From the NCBI RefSeq assembly GCF_040253635.1, contig NZ_JBEJGX010000003.1:4030001-4094000 (forward strand): DNA of 64,000 nt, in the 5' to 3' direction. The notes under the pieces are model-generated. The model searched no databases and had not been told where the DNA came from. It worked only from the letters and a program-made list of their open reading frames with translations. Of the stretch, positions 42,581-51,627 are shown piece after piece. This DNA is from Streptomyces sp. Edi2 (GTDB lineage Bacteria > Actinomycetota > Actinomycetes > Streptomycetales > Streptomycetaceae). How positions within the stretch are numbered: the stretch's first letter is position 1; each line of letters opens with the position of its first letter. The position numbers were made by a program, and so were the translations under genes.

Positions 42581-43614
42581 GGCTGGCCCTTCCCTTGGTG
42601 GTTCGTGGTGATCCTGAGCGATATCGGCCGCCCCGGCGAGAGGCTGCTCCTGCCGGTTAAACGACCCCTGACATCCGGAAGCGGGTACGCAACTTCCGAT
42701 TGACGCGAGATCAAACCACGTCCACGGGCGCCCGGCTACCCCGACCCGTCGGCCATTTCTGCAGACTTTCCGGTATCGCATGATGTCGGCCGGTGGAATT
42801 CTCGACCGGATGGTGACGACTCCTTCACGTACTTTTCGCCGACCAGGGATTGTGGAGGGGTACCGACAGTGCCACTCGAAGGACATATCAACCCCGGGAG
42901 CGGGAGCGCCCTGCGTGAAACGGGATTCGGCAGCGAGTACGTGCCCATTCTGCGTAGAGAATGCGCAGGGTGGGCCGTACCCCACCGCCCTGCGCGCGCT
43001 GGGCGAGTGACCGGCCGCCGCCGACCGCGTCGGTCCGCGGGGCGGCCGAGGCACCGGGGCCACCCTGGTCATGCCGGGCAACCTCTACGGCTACGGCTAC
43101 GGCTACGGCTACGGCTACGGCCCGGCGGACGGCCCCCTGACCGAAGAGCCGCCGCTCACTGCGACGGGCGCCAAAGGGCGGGCACACGCCGCCAGTTGGG
43201 AGCCGGCGCAGCAGCTGCACGAGCAGGGTCGTACGAGGACGGCCGAGGTGCGGGCCTCGGGCTCCTTCGAGCCACGGAGCCCGCACGGTCCACCCGCGAA
43301 ATGGCCGATCGCGGTACGGGCCACGCCTGTCGATGAGCAGGTCAGGGCGGCGGTGGACTGATGGCGTTACCGACCGGCCACCAGTGGCTGAGCTGGGTGG
43401 CAGGGAAAGGCATGTGGTGCGCGGCGGGCACGGCCGAGGACGCCGCGCCGCGAGGTCCGCGATCTCTCTGCACGATCTGATCACGGACCTCCCCGACCAC
43501 CGGCATACGTGACGCGCTCACGGACCGTCCCGGCATCGCCGTCCCGGCATCGCTGTCCCGGCATCCGGTGCGGCGAGCGCGCCGGCCACGCCTCCGCATC
43601 CGGTCTGAATGCGG
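42581..43614. other. 1.03-kb intergenic stretch upstream of the peptide gene
   Basis: The right part contains the TACGGC repeat (43086-43121). A frame starting at ATG 43071 would encode a GY-rich peptide but lacks a ribosome site and convincing codon use. The 42600-42870 section is less GC-rich and should contain the peptide gene's promoter. No gene is claimed. Confidence 0.5.
43086..43121. repeat. TACGGC tandem hexamer, 6 copies
   Basis: Six exact head-to-tail copies. On the plus strand they would encode YG repeats, on the minus strand AV repeats. No coding frame is otherwise supported. Confidence 0.9.
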
Positions 43615-43980
43615 TCAGAGGCGGCGTACCCGCGCAGCGATCCCATGACCGAGCAGAAGGTAAATCACAGCAGGCAGGCCATAGTTGAGGAAAACCCGCA
43701 GACCTTCGAGCTTCATGGTGAAGATGTCCTGAGACCAGCCGGCGAGGAAGTCGGCCATACCGTGCACAAAGCCGACGAAGACATTTCCCTGGTTTGCCTC
43801 AAGCAGGTACAGCAGGATCCAGAGGCCCAGAAATCCTGCCGCGATGTCCGCGAGCGTATGAATGATCAATGCTGCCCGGTTTGCCCCGGTGCCGTCCTGG
43901 TTACGCCCATAGGCGCCCCCGTTATGGCCATAGGGGTGGTAGGTGTCATGTGCGGGTACGGGTTCATGGGGATTGCTCAT
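43615..43980 (-). CDS. Small actinobacterial membrane protein
   Basis: A 121-residue protein. The first 35 residues are His/Tyr/Asn-rich and polar. Two hydrophobic helices follow, LADIAAGFLGLWILLYLL and GLPAVIYLLLGHGIAARV, separated by a short region with GFVHGMADFLAGWSQDIF. The pattern is that of small Streptomyces membrane proteins of unknown function. ATG 43980 is preceded closely by AAGGAGG. Codon use is typical of the host. Confidence 0.75.
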   Translation of the reverse strand: MSNPHEPVPAHDTYHPYGHNGGAYGRNQDGTGANRAALIIHTLADIAAGFLGLWILLYLLEANQGNVFVGFVHGMADFLAGWSQDIFTMKLEGLRVFLNYGLPAVIYLLLGHGIAARVRRL

Positions 43981-44296
43981 GCCCTCCTTGCTTGCCTCGC
44001 ACGGATACCCGAAACCTCTTTCAAACCTGCGATTCCGTATCGGTTCCGGATCTTGGATCACACGTCGATCCTTACGTCCGCACCCCGCCTCTCACTTCCG
44101 TCGCTTTCGGAACCACGGAAAGACACATAAGCGACACTTTCCGATAAGGCGAGTGTGTTCCGCCCCTGAGGAAATCCCCGCCGTTCCGGGCCGCCATCGC
44201 CACAGCTCCCAACGACTGCCGCCGCCCACCAACTGAAACGGCGTCTGAACTCCGGGCCGCCCGTGGAGCGGCGGCCGACGCCCCTCACCCCGTTGC
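43981..44296. other. 316-bp gap without a gene
   Basis: Moderately GC-rich sequence between the membrane-protein gene and the rtcB-like fragment. It should include the promoter of the minus-strand membrane-protein gene. Nothing else was recognised. Confidence 0.4.
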
Positions 44297-44500
44297 CGGT
44301 CCGGGGGCCGTCGATCACGCGCAGCACCGAAGATCACCCCTTGACGCAGACGACCTGAGGTCCTGGGCGAAGAACCGCTTCTTCGCGGCGTTCCGGCCCA
44401 TCCTGCGGCCGGCTCCGCCGGAGTGATGCCGTTCCTGCGGTCGGCGCCGCCGGAATGATGCCGTACTCGCCACTGCCACCCGGATCACCCCCTTTCACCC
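44297..44500 (-). pseudogene. Decayed rtcB-like gene fragment
   Basis: Several blocks match the 3' third of the intact RtcB gene in the same orientation. The region beyond the stop (44297-44340) corresponds to 45891-45927. The C-terminal QVVCVKG and stop are next, then a strongly matching 60-bp block at 44361-44420 corresponds to 46085-46145 (coding AAKKRFSTQDL on the intact gene). A GSGEYGIIP-coding block lies at 44450-44485. Internal deletions of roughly 135 and 60 bp separate the blocks and the frame is broken. Confidence 0.75.
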
Positions 44501-44685
44501 ACATGTGAAGACCGCGCCCCAAGTGGCGATTCAGAACTTGCTGCGATCCCCCTCGGCCGCTCCAGCCGTATCGGCATCGGCACGCTCCTGAACCAGCAAA
44601 CAAATTGACGCCTAGTCAGTTTCCTTGGCTCGATTATCATGATCGATTACGGTCATGTCACCGGCCTTCGGAGAGGAAATGCCCC

Positions 44686-45417
44686 ATGCCAACGATCAGC
44701 ATCATCACCCCCGTACACAACGGCGGTCATCAATACATTGACGAGGCTTACCAATCCCTGCGAGAGCAGAAGCTTCCAGGCGACTGGGAATGGCAATGGT
44801 GCATCCAGGAGGACGGTCACACCGGAATCACCGCCAACCTCATTCCCGAGGATCCCAGGATCTCGGTCGAATCCGGCCTACCGGCGCGCGCCGCGGTGGC
44901 GCGAATGCACGGCCTCACGCGCGCGACCGGCGAATTGATCCGGAATCTGGACGCCGACGACGTATTGCTGCCGGGATCCCTCGAACGCGACATCGAGACA
45001 TTGGAACGAGTTCCGTGGTGCGTATCCGCGTGCCTTGACCTCCACCAGGACGGCAGCACATCACCGGGACCGTACGACCCTCCGGGCGGCCCGGTCGAGC
45101 CTGACAGGTTCTTCCACGAGGTGATGGAGAACCGTCTGTCCGTACAGACAACCACGTTCGCCGCACACCGTCCGCTGGTGCTCGCCCTCGGCGGTTGGCA
45201 TGCACTGACCGGAGCCGAAGGGATAGCCCTGCTGCTTGCCGCGGAGGCCGTCGCACCCGGTGAGTTCATCGCAGCGCCGAGCACCCTTTACCGGAAACAC
45301 CCCGACCAGACCACCGCCACGGCTCACTACTGGAACCAGGCAGAGGCAGCTACTCGAATAGAAGCGGGCATACAGCGCGCCCGGGCGTTGCGGGAGACCG
45401 GTTGGACCTGGCGGTGA
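44686..45417 (+). CDS. Family 2 glycosyltransferase
   Basis: A 243-residue GT-A-type glycosyltransferase. The start MPTISIITPVHNGGHQYIDE is the nucleotide-sugar fold entry, with QEDGH and the metal-binding NLDADDV segment as the DxD-like site. It lacks transmembrane helices. ATG 44686 has GGAGAGGA 8 nt upstream. A possible promoter, TTGGCT-17 bp-TACGGT, ends near 44653. Codon use is less GC-rich than core genes, suggesting lateral origin. The substrate is unknown; no other sugar gene is adjacent. Confidence 0.85.
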   Translation: MPTISIITPVHNGGHQYIDEAYQSLREQKLPGDWEWQWCIQEDGHTGITANLIPEDPRISVESGLPARAAVARMHGLTRATGELIRNLDADDVLLPGSLERDIETLERVPWCVSACLDLHQDGSTSPGPYDPPGGPVEPDRFFHEVMENRLSVQTTTFAAHRPLVLALGGWHALTGAEGIALLLAAEAVAPGEFIAAPSTLYRKHPDQTTATAHYWNQAEAATRIEAGIQRARALRETGWTWR

Positions 45418-45926
45418 AATCCCGTGCGCGCACGAAGTAGCACGAAGCAGCGCGCCACACCTTTGCCGATACGACCGGAGGGACCGAGCGATATGTCAGC
45501 AACGTTGACGGTGAACTTCGGTGGACTTCGGTGAACTGCGCCTTCGGATTCTCACGAACGAGACTTCCGCCGGCAGTGCCGCTCTCGCCCTGCCGTAGTC
45601 CCTTGAGCAAATCGAACTGCGTGATCACCCCGAGCTTGACGACGGCGCCCTAATAGGCGCCTTCCTCAATCGCCCCCGGGCATCCCCTTGATGGTGGCCC
45701 TCATATTGCCGCCCGCTTTCGGATCCGGGATCACGTCGGCACCGCGTACACCCGGCACATCGCTCGACACGCCACAGTTCTCATGGCCCCCCTCAGCCAT
45801 GCGCGGAACGCAGCGAAGGGAAGGCACTCAGCAGCGCCGCGAACCGACGCGTACCCACCATCAGAAGACGCCAGAGCCCCGGACCACTTCCGGTCCGAGG
45901 CTTGTCGATCACGCGTAGTGCCGCCC
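45418..45926. other. 509-bp gap without a gene
   Basis: No supported gene. The right end (45885-45926) is the sequence duplicated at 44297-44340 downstream of the rtcB remnant. A minus-strand frame starting at 45628 has no family match and overlaps the glycosyltransferase 3' end; I do not support it. Confidence 0.4.
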
Positions 45927-47120
45927 TCAGCCCTTCACACACACCACCTGCTTGAGCTTGGCGACCACCTCGACCAGGTCCCGCTGCTGATCGATGACCC
46001 TCTCGATCGGCTTGTAGGCACCCGGGATCTCGTCCACGACGCCGGAGTCCTTACGGCACTCCACGCCCCGCGTCTGGTCCTCCAGGTCCTGGGTGGAGAA
46101 CCGCTTCTTCGCGGCGTTCCGGCTCATCTTGCGGCCGGCGCCGTGGGAGGCGGAGTTGAAGGACGCGGCGTTACCAAGGCCCCTGACGATGTACGAACCG
46201 GTGCCCATCGAGCCCGGGATGATGCCGTACTCGCCGCTGCCTGCCCGGATCGCGCCCTTACGGGTCACCAGCAGGTCCATGCCGTCGTACCGCTCCTCCG
46301 CCACATAGTTGTGGTGGCAGGAGATCACCGGTTCGAACGTCGGCTTGGCCTTCTTGAACTCCTTGCGGACGACGTCCTGGAAGAGCGCCATCATCACGGC
46401 CCGGTTGTGCTTGGCGTACTCCTGCGCCCAGAACAGGTCGTTGCGGTACGCCGCCATCGGCGGGGTGTCCGCGATGAAGACGGCGAGGTCGCGGTCGACC
46501 AGGCCCTGGTTGTGCGGCAGCTTCTGCGCCTGTCCCATGTGGAACTCGGCGAGCTCCTTGCCGATGTTCCGGGAGCCGGAGTGCAGCATCAGCCACACCG
46601 CGCCGGTGTCGTCGAGGCAGAACTCGATGAAGTGGTTGCCGCTTCCCAGCGAACCCATCTGCTTCGTGGCGCGTTCCTGACGGAACTTGACCGCGTCGGC
46701 CACCCCGTCGAACCGCGACCAGAAGTCTCCCCATCCCGCCGTCGGGTAGCCGTGCAGCCGCCCGGGGTCGACCGGATCCTCGTGCATCCCGCGCCCCACC
46801 GGAATCGCCTGCTCGATCTTCGAGCGGAGCCGGGAGAGATCACCGGGCAGGTCCTCGGCGGTGAGCGAGGTCTTCACCGCACTCATCCCGCAGCCGATGT
46901 CCACACCGACCGCCGCCGGGCAGACCGCGCCGTGCATGGCGATCACCGAGCCGACGGTGGCGCCCTTGCCGTAATGGACATCCGGCATCACGGCCAGACC
47001 CTTGATCCACGGCAGGGTGGCGACATTGCGCAGCTGCTGCATCGCGACGCCCTCGACCGTGGCCGGATCCGCCCACATCCGGATGGGTACCTGAGCACCG
47101 GGCACCTCGACGTACGACAT
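45927..47120 (-). CDS. rtcB: RtcB-family RNA ligase
   Basis: A 397-residue RNA-splicing ligase joining 2',3'-cyclic phosphate or 3'-phosphate ends to 5'-OH RNA with GTP and Mn2+. Visible motifs: GVDIGCGM with the metal-binding Asp/Cys, GSLGSGNHFIEF with metal His, WLMLHSGSRNIG, and ASHGAGRKMSR with the His that is guanylylated. ATG 47120 follows GGGGGAG; the longer frame adds 12 residues. It is alone on the minus strand, and two decayed copies of its 3' end lie downstream at 42166 and 44297. Role in RNA repair or tRNA processing is from the family. Confidence 0.95.
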   Translation of the reverse strand: MSYVEVPGAQVPIRMWADPATVEGVAMQQLRNVATLPWIKGLAVMPDVHYGKGATVGSVIAMHGAVCPAAVGVDIGCGMSAVKTSLTAEDLPGDLSRLRSKIEQAIPVGRGMHEDPVDPGRLHGYPTAGWGDFWSRFDGVADAVKFRQERATKQMGSLGSGNHFIEFCLDDTGAVWLMLHSGSRNIGKELAEFHMGQAQKLPHNQGLVDRDLAVFIADTPPMAAYRNDLFWAQEYAKHNRAVMMALFQDVVRKEFKKAKPTFEPVISCHHNYVAEERYDGMDLLVTRKGAIRAGSGEYGIIPGSMGTGSYIVRGLGNAASFNSASHGAGRKMSRNAAKKRFSTQDLEDQTRGVECRKDSGVVDEIPGAYKPIERVIDQQRDLVEVVAKLKQVVCVKG

Positions 47121-47282
47121 AACTCCCCCATTCCCCCGAAATTGCGAAAAACGCAAAAGCCGGACAAATTATCCGATCTTGGACGGCGAACCGGCGTTTG
47201 CGGCAAGACGTGCGGTAGACATTGTGTCCATCGGCCGCCGACCGGCGGCAACCGTATTTCGCAGGGGAAGGAGCCGCGAGCG

Positions 47283-48233
47283 ATGCCACGGAAGCCGTTC
47301 GTACCCGGTGCCGCACTGGTGGTGGCCGCGGCGCTGGCCGCGGGCCTTACCGGCTGTACCGGCAGCTCCAGCCCCGACGGTGGCCCCGCCGACGCCAAGA
47401 GCGGCGACGCCGCCACCTCCAGCCAGGCCGCCGAGCCGGGCCGCTACCAGACCCTCCCGGAGGCCTGCGGGCTGCCCTCGCGCAAGGCCATCCGCGGCAT
47501 GCTCCCCGGCGACGGCCAGGACCTGTCGGACGCCGAGGCCCGGAAGATCTACGGCGGCGTGGCCGACATCACCTATGACACCGACCGCCGCGTCGGCTGC
47601 CGGTGGACCCGCGAGACCACCGCGGGCACCCGCCACCTGGGCCTGGACATCCAGCGCGTGGTCTCCTACGACGCCGCCACCAGCGATGAGGACAAGGCGC
47701 AGGGGATCTACGACGAGAAGAAGCTGGCCGCGCAGATACCGTCAGGCGGCGCCGGCTCCCCCTCGCCCGCCGCCCCGTCCCCGTCCGCCCCGAAGGACAA
47801 GGGCAAGGGCGAAGGAACCGTCACGAACGACTCGAAGGAACAGAGCGCCACGGGCGGCAGCGCCACGGAGAAGGGCACCACGGACGGGAACGCCACGGGA
47901 AAGCCCGGCAAGGCCCCGTCCCAAAGCCCCTCGCAGGCATCCGGGGACCCGAGTGCGGACGCGAGCACGGACCCGAGCGCGGACCCCAGCGACTCCACCG
48001 CCCCGCGCGTCCTGGGCGACCTCGGGGACGCGGCGTTCCTCAACGACAAATTGGTCACCGCGGACTCCGGCGTGCACCGCGATGTCACTGTGGTCTTTCG
48101 CACGTCGAACGTCATCGTGCAGCTCACGTACGACCAGTGGTCCACGGACAAGACGATGTTGCCGGACAGCCAGGAACTGCAGGACAAGGCCCGTTCCCTG
48201 GCCACCGAGCTCGCCGACAACCTCAGCGAATAG
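47283..48233 (+). CDS. DUF3558-like lipoprotein with low-complexity linker
   Basis: A 316-residue lipoprotein. The lipobox is LTGC after a hydrophobic signal. An N-terminal DUF3558-like region contains PEACGLPSRKAIRGMLPG and VGCRWTRE, followed by a ~95-residue Ser/Pro/Thr/Lys-rich disordered linker with PSAD repeats. A C-terminal strand region (DVTVVFRTSNVIVQLTYDQW) completes the fold. AAGGAG lies 9 nt before ATG 47283. It is divergent from rtcB and followed by a second protein of the same family, so this is probably a tandem duplication. Function unknown. Confidence 0.8.
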   Translation: MPRKPFVPGAALVVAAALAAGLTGCTGSSSPDGGPADAKSGDAATSSQAAEPGRYQTLPEACGLPSRKAIRGMLPGDGQDLSDAEARKIYGGVADITYDTDRRVGCRWTRETTAGTRHLGLDIQRVVSYDAATSDEDKAQGIYDEKKLAAQIPSGGAGSPSPAAPSPSAPKDKGKGEGTVTNDSKEQSATGGSATEKGTTDGNATGKPGKAPSQSPSQASGDPSADASTDPSADPSDSTAPRVLGDLGDAAFLNDKLVTADSGVHRDVTVVFRTSNVIVQLTYDQWSTDKTMLPDSQELQDKARSLATELADNLSE

Positions 48234-48454
48234 TCCGCATCGAGCACATTGACCGATTCGCCGGGCAAGAGGCGGAAACGCCCGGTGTAAGCGTTGCGCT
48301 CATCGACATGAATCGGTCACCCACCTCGCCGCGCCGCGTACCGTGCCGTCTAGCCCTGCCCCGTACGCGAGGCGGGGCAGGCCCCACGGCCACCACCACG
48401 GCCGTGCCCGCCGACCCGGCGACCGACTCGACGACGACGAACAGCGAAGGAACC

Positions 48455-49162
48455 ATGCACCGTTCAGCCAAGCGCCTTGCCAGCCTCCTCACCTGCGCAG
48501 CAGTACCGGTGCTGCTCGTCGCCGGCTGCTCCGGCTCGGACAGCGACAGCTCCGGTGACGCCTCCTCCTCCGCCTCCAAGAGCGCGGCCAAGCCCTCGCC
48601 GACCGTCGCGCCCGCCAAGTACAAGAAGCTGCCGAACCCGTGCGAGGTCTTCTCCAAGGACAGCATCAAGAAGATGCTGCCCAAGGTGAAGGACGCCTCC
48701 GGGGACCAGGGCAAGTCCTCGGACAACGCCTCCCACGGCACCTGCTCCTGGACCAGCTCGGACGAGAAGGGCGTCGACGGCACCCAGTGGCGCTGGCTGG
48801 ACATCGGCCTGCAGCGCTACGACTCGGACCCGGGCGTCGGCAGCGGCGAGAAGCGCGCCACGGACTACTTCACCAAGCAGATATCCGAGGCGAAGGCCAC
48901 CAAGGGCGCCAAGAAGCTCGAGTCCGTCCAGACCTCCGGTACCGGCGACGAGGCCACCGCGATCACCTACGACGTGAAGCGGGACGGCACCAACTTCAAG
49001 AACACCACCCTCGTCGCCCGGGCCTCCAACATCGTCGTGACGATCAACTACAACGGCGCGGGCCTGGCGGGCGCGGACGCCCCCAAGGCCGCCGACCTGC
49101 TCAAGCAGACGCAGGCCGCCGCCAAGGAGGCGGTCACCTCCGCCACCAAGCCCAAGGCCTGA
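48455..49162 (+). CDS. DUF3558-family lipoprotein
   Basis: A 235-residue lipoprotein. The lipobox VAGC follows a typical signal, then a Ser-rich segment, then a DUF3558-like domain with LPNPCEVFSKDSIKKMLP, GTCSWTSSDEK and a NIVVTINYNG strand. Compared with the preceding gene it lacks the long linker. ATG 48455 has GAAGGA a few nt upstream; longer in-frame starts read intergenic sequence. A strong hairpin follows at 49205-49234. Function unknown. Confidence 0.85.
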   Translation: MHRSAKRLASLLTCAAVPVLLVAGCSGSDSDSSGDASSSASKSAAKPSPTVAPAKYKKLPNPCEVFSKDSIKKMLPKVKDASGDQGKSSDNASHGTCSWTSSDEKGVDGTQWRWLDIGLQRYDSDPGVGSGEKRATDYFTKQISEAKATKGAKKLESVQTSGTGDEATAITYDVKRDGTNFKNTTLVARASNIVVTINYNGAGLAGADAPKAADLLKQTQAAAKEAVTSATKPKA

Positions 49163-49204
49163 CCCCGCCGGCACCAACCGAGCACCCACCGAGAGCCCAC
49201 CGAC

Positions 49205-49234
49205 GGCGCCCGGGCCCGCTCCGGCCCGGGCGCC
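49205..49234. terminator. Stem-loop after the second DUF3558 lipoprotein gene
   Basis: A perfect 12-bp stem (GGCGCCCGGGCC/GGCCCGGGCGCC) with a 6-nt loop, 43 nt after the stop at 49162. Confidence 0.75.
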
Positions 49235-49370
49235 GGGGCGTCTCCCATCCCGAGCGCCGGGGCGTCTCCCGGCCCTCCGGCGCGCTCCGTCCGTCATACC
49301 GGCCCCACGCCCGCCCACAGGCATGTGCCAGGCTGTCGCCCGCAACAGACCGACTGGGAGGGGTCCTCGG

Positions 49371-50660
49371 GTGGCCGCGCCACTGAAGCTGACACGCACA
49401 CACCGGATACTCATCGGAGTGGTCATCGCCGGCGCGGTGGTGATCGCCGGCATCGGCTTCGCCGGCTCCTACGCGGCCGTGCGTGAACTGGCCCTCAAGA
49501 AGGGCTTCGGCACCTTCGCCTACTTCTTCCCCCTCGGCATCGACGCGGGTATCTGCGTTCTGCTCGCGCTGGATCTGCTGCTGACCTGGATCCGCATGCC
49601 GTTCCCGCTGCTGCGGCAGGCGGCGTGGCTGCTGACGGTCGCCACGGTGGCGTTCAATGCCGCGGCGGCGTCCGACCCCCTGGGCATGGGCATGCATGCC
49701 GTCATCCCGGTGCTGTTCGTCGTCACCGTCGAGGCCGCCCGGCACGCCGTCGGCCGGATCGCCGACATCACGGCGGACAAGCACATGGAGGGTGTGCGCC
49801 TCACGCGCTGGCTGCTGGCACCCGTCCCGACGTTCCTGCTGTGGCGGCGGATGAAGCTGTGGGAGCTGCGGTCGTACGACGCGGTGATCAAGCTGGAGCA
49901 GGAACGGCTCGTGTACCAGGCACGCCTGCGGTCGCGGTTCGGGCGGAGCTGGCGCCGTAAGGCTCCCGTGGAGTCCCTGATGCCACTGCGGCTCGCCCGG
50001 TTCGGGGTGCCGCTGGCGGAGACCGCTCCCGCGGGGCTCGCCGCCGCGGGCATCGAACCGCAGCTGCTCCCGGCACCCCGGCAGTCCGTGACACCCGCCG
50101 TGGAGCCGAAGGCCCAGGAACCGGCCGGGCCCCAGACGCCGGCCGAGCCCCAGGCGCCGGCCGTGGCCCACGATCCGGCCGGGGCCGAGGGCCTGCCGAA
50201 CCAATGGTTCGCGGCGCCGCAGCAGGTGGCCTACCAGGGCGGCTACGACCCGGCGTTCGTCCCGGAGCAGCAGCCCCAGCTCCCGTACGACGAGCACCAG
50301 CAGCCCCCGGCGCACCAGCAGGCCCAGGTACCGCCGCCGCGCACGCCGGAGCCCGACCCGCAGGTCCCGGTGCCGAACGGCGCAGGCGGAACCCGCCCGC
50401 TCGGCATGGGCACCCCGGAGGCACCCCCGCAGCCCGCTCCGGCACAGGCACCGGCACCGGCCGCAACCCCGACCGACGAGGACCTTTACCAGGTGTTCCG
50501 CCACTCGATAGAGGGCGAAGGCATGCCCACCCCGGGCGCCTTCGCGGCCAACCTGGACGCCCAGTACGGAATCCGCCTGCAGTCACGGGAACTGAACCGC
50601 TACATGGACCAGTTCAGCGACCGCCTCAACGCGGAAATGATGGACGAGCACATCGCGTGA
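49371..50660 (+). CDS. DUF2637 membrane protein with Pro/Gln-rich tail
   Basis: A 429-residue protein from GTG 49371 (GGGAGGGG upstream). The N-terminal DUF2637 domain has four transmembrane helices (VVIAGAVVIAGIGFAGSYAA, FFPLGIDAGICVLLALDLLL, AVIPVLFVVTVEAARHAVG and a fourth near residue 140). A long Pro/Gln/Ala-rich region follows, then a small acidic C-terminal domain with YQVFRHSIEGEGMPTPGAF. DUF2637 proteins are found in mobile elements and chromosomal copies of Streptomyces, often near plasmid transfer or DNA-binding functions. Function not established. Confidence 0.85.
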   Translation: MAAPLKLTRTHRILIGVVIAGAVVIAGIGFAGSYAAVRELALKKGFGTFAYFFPLGIDAGICVLLALDLLLTWIRMPFPLLRQAAWLLTVATVAFNAAAASDPLGMGMHAVIPVLFVVTVEAARHAVGRIADITADKHMEGVRLTRWLLAPVPTFLLWRRMKLWELRSYDAVIKLEQERLVYQARLRSRFGRSWRRKAPVESLMPLRLARFGVPLAETAPAGLAAAGIEPQLLPAPRQSVTPAVEPKAQEPAGPQTPAEPQAPAVAHDPAGAEGLPNQWFAAPQQVAYQGGYDPAFVPEQQPQLPYDEHQQPPAHQQAQVPPPRTPEPDPQVPVPNGAGGTRPLGMGTPEAPPQPAPAQAPAPAATPTDEDLYQVFRHSIEGEGMPTPGAFAANLDAQYGIRLQSRELNRYMDQFSDRLNAEMMDEHIA

Positions 50661-50923
50661 CGCACCCGCCGGGTGCCTTGCAAACCCGGAGTTCGGTGCA
50701 CGTCAGCGTGTCAGTGCCGTTGCCGTATCCAGCCCGGTGGCGAAGTTCGGGAGCGGAAACCAGAATGGAAGGGGGTTGCCGACGAGCGATCACTTGCCCC
50801 CGCGCGAGGAGTGACGCTTCGTCTCAGGCAAAGCCGCACTCTCCTCAAGACGACGCCTCGCTCCCGTGGCCCAGCAGCGGCTGGTCGAAGCCGAGCGGAA
50901 ACAGCGAGTTTTGAGGTGACAGT

Positions 50924-51181
50924 ATGTTCCGAATCATCACGCAACTACTTCTGGCCGGCGCCGTTTCCACGTCGATCGCGCTGGGTGTGGCGCCGGCTGC
51001 AGCGTCAGCGAGCGCGCCCGGCAACGTAGCGGCCTCGGCATCGCAACTGCCCAGCGCACCCTGCCCCGATGACCCCGGCCGCGACTGCACTTCCCCCGGC
51101 ACGGGTACGTGCCCCCCGAATGACCCGAGCGGGCAGCCAGCGGAAAATCTGGGCTGTACCGCATACCCGTGGCTTCGTTGA
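50924..51181 (+). CDS. Small secreted Cys-containing protein
   Basis: An 85-residue protein with a classical signal peptide (hydrophobic core LLLAGAVSTSIALGVAPAAA, cleavage near ASA) and a short mature part with paired Cys (SAPCPDDPGRDC, GTCPPND, LGCTAY). Disulfide bonds are likely. GAGGTGA precedes ATG 50924. No family recognised. The 263-bp upstream gap contains no gene. Confidence 0.7.
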   Translation: MFRIITQLLLAGAVSTSIALGVAPAAASASAPGNVAASASQLPSAPCPDDPGRDCTSPGTGTCPPNDPSGQPAENLGCTAYPWLR

Positions 51182-51275
51182 TCTCTATGAGCAGCGTTTG
51201 TCGGCCGGTTCCGGAGGAAGTTGGCGAGCAACCGGCTCAGGAGTCGGCCGCTCCGCCCCTCCCCGTCGAACGTCC

Positions 51276-51503
51276 CTAGACCGCCCCGGCCCCCGTCCGG
51301 TCCCGCAGCTGCTTCGCCTTGCGCTTCCTGTCCGCGTCCCCCCAGACGGCCAGTGCGGCACCTGCCGCGAAGAGGCCGACATAGGCGGCCGACGGCAGAT
51401 CGAACCAGTGGGGCAGCAATCCCCAGGCGTGGTCGAAGAAGACCTGCCCGATGAATCCCATGACGCCCTGGATCATGATGATGAAACCTAAGATTCCCCT
51501 CAT
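51276..51503 (-). CDS. Small membrane protein
   Basis: A 75-residue protein with two hydrophobic segments: MRGILGFIIMIQGVMGFIGQ near the start and YVGLFAAGAALAVWGDA near residues 40-57. A basic C-terminus (DRKRKAKQLRDR) lies in the cytoplasm. No family recognised. A strong hairpin at 51515-51560 separates it from the upstream lysK gene, so it is probably transcribed independently. Confidence 0.7.
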   Translation of the reverse strand: MRGILGFIIMIQGVMGFIGQVFFDHAWGLLPHWFDLPSAAYVGLFAAGAALAVWGDADRKRKAKQLRDRTGAGAV

Positions 51504-51514
51504 GGCTCCAGCGT

Positions 51515-51560
51515 GAAGGGTCCGGCCCCGGGAATCCTCGTTCCCGGGGCCGAACCCTTC
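51515..51560. terminator. Stem-loop terminator of lysK
   Basis: Arms 51515-51534 and 51541-51560 form a 20-bp stem with one mismatch (C-A) around a 6-nt loop. It lies 68 nt past the lysK stop in the direction of minus-strand transcription. Confidence 0.75.
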
Positions 51561-51627
51561 TCATCCCTCGGTCGGAGGCCGCGCCGGGGTGTCTACGACT
51601 CCACGGCAACGGCGCTCCGACGGCCCC

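Noticed and set aside
43071..43361. GY-repeat peptide reading frame
   Set aside because: No ribosome site, the repeat generates the open frame, and the remainder has no family similarity.
45350..45628. 92-codon minus-strand frame between the glycosyltransferase and rtcB
   Set aside because: Overlaps the glycosyltransferase 3' end, no family match, no clear ribosome site.
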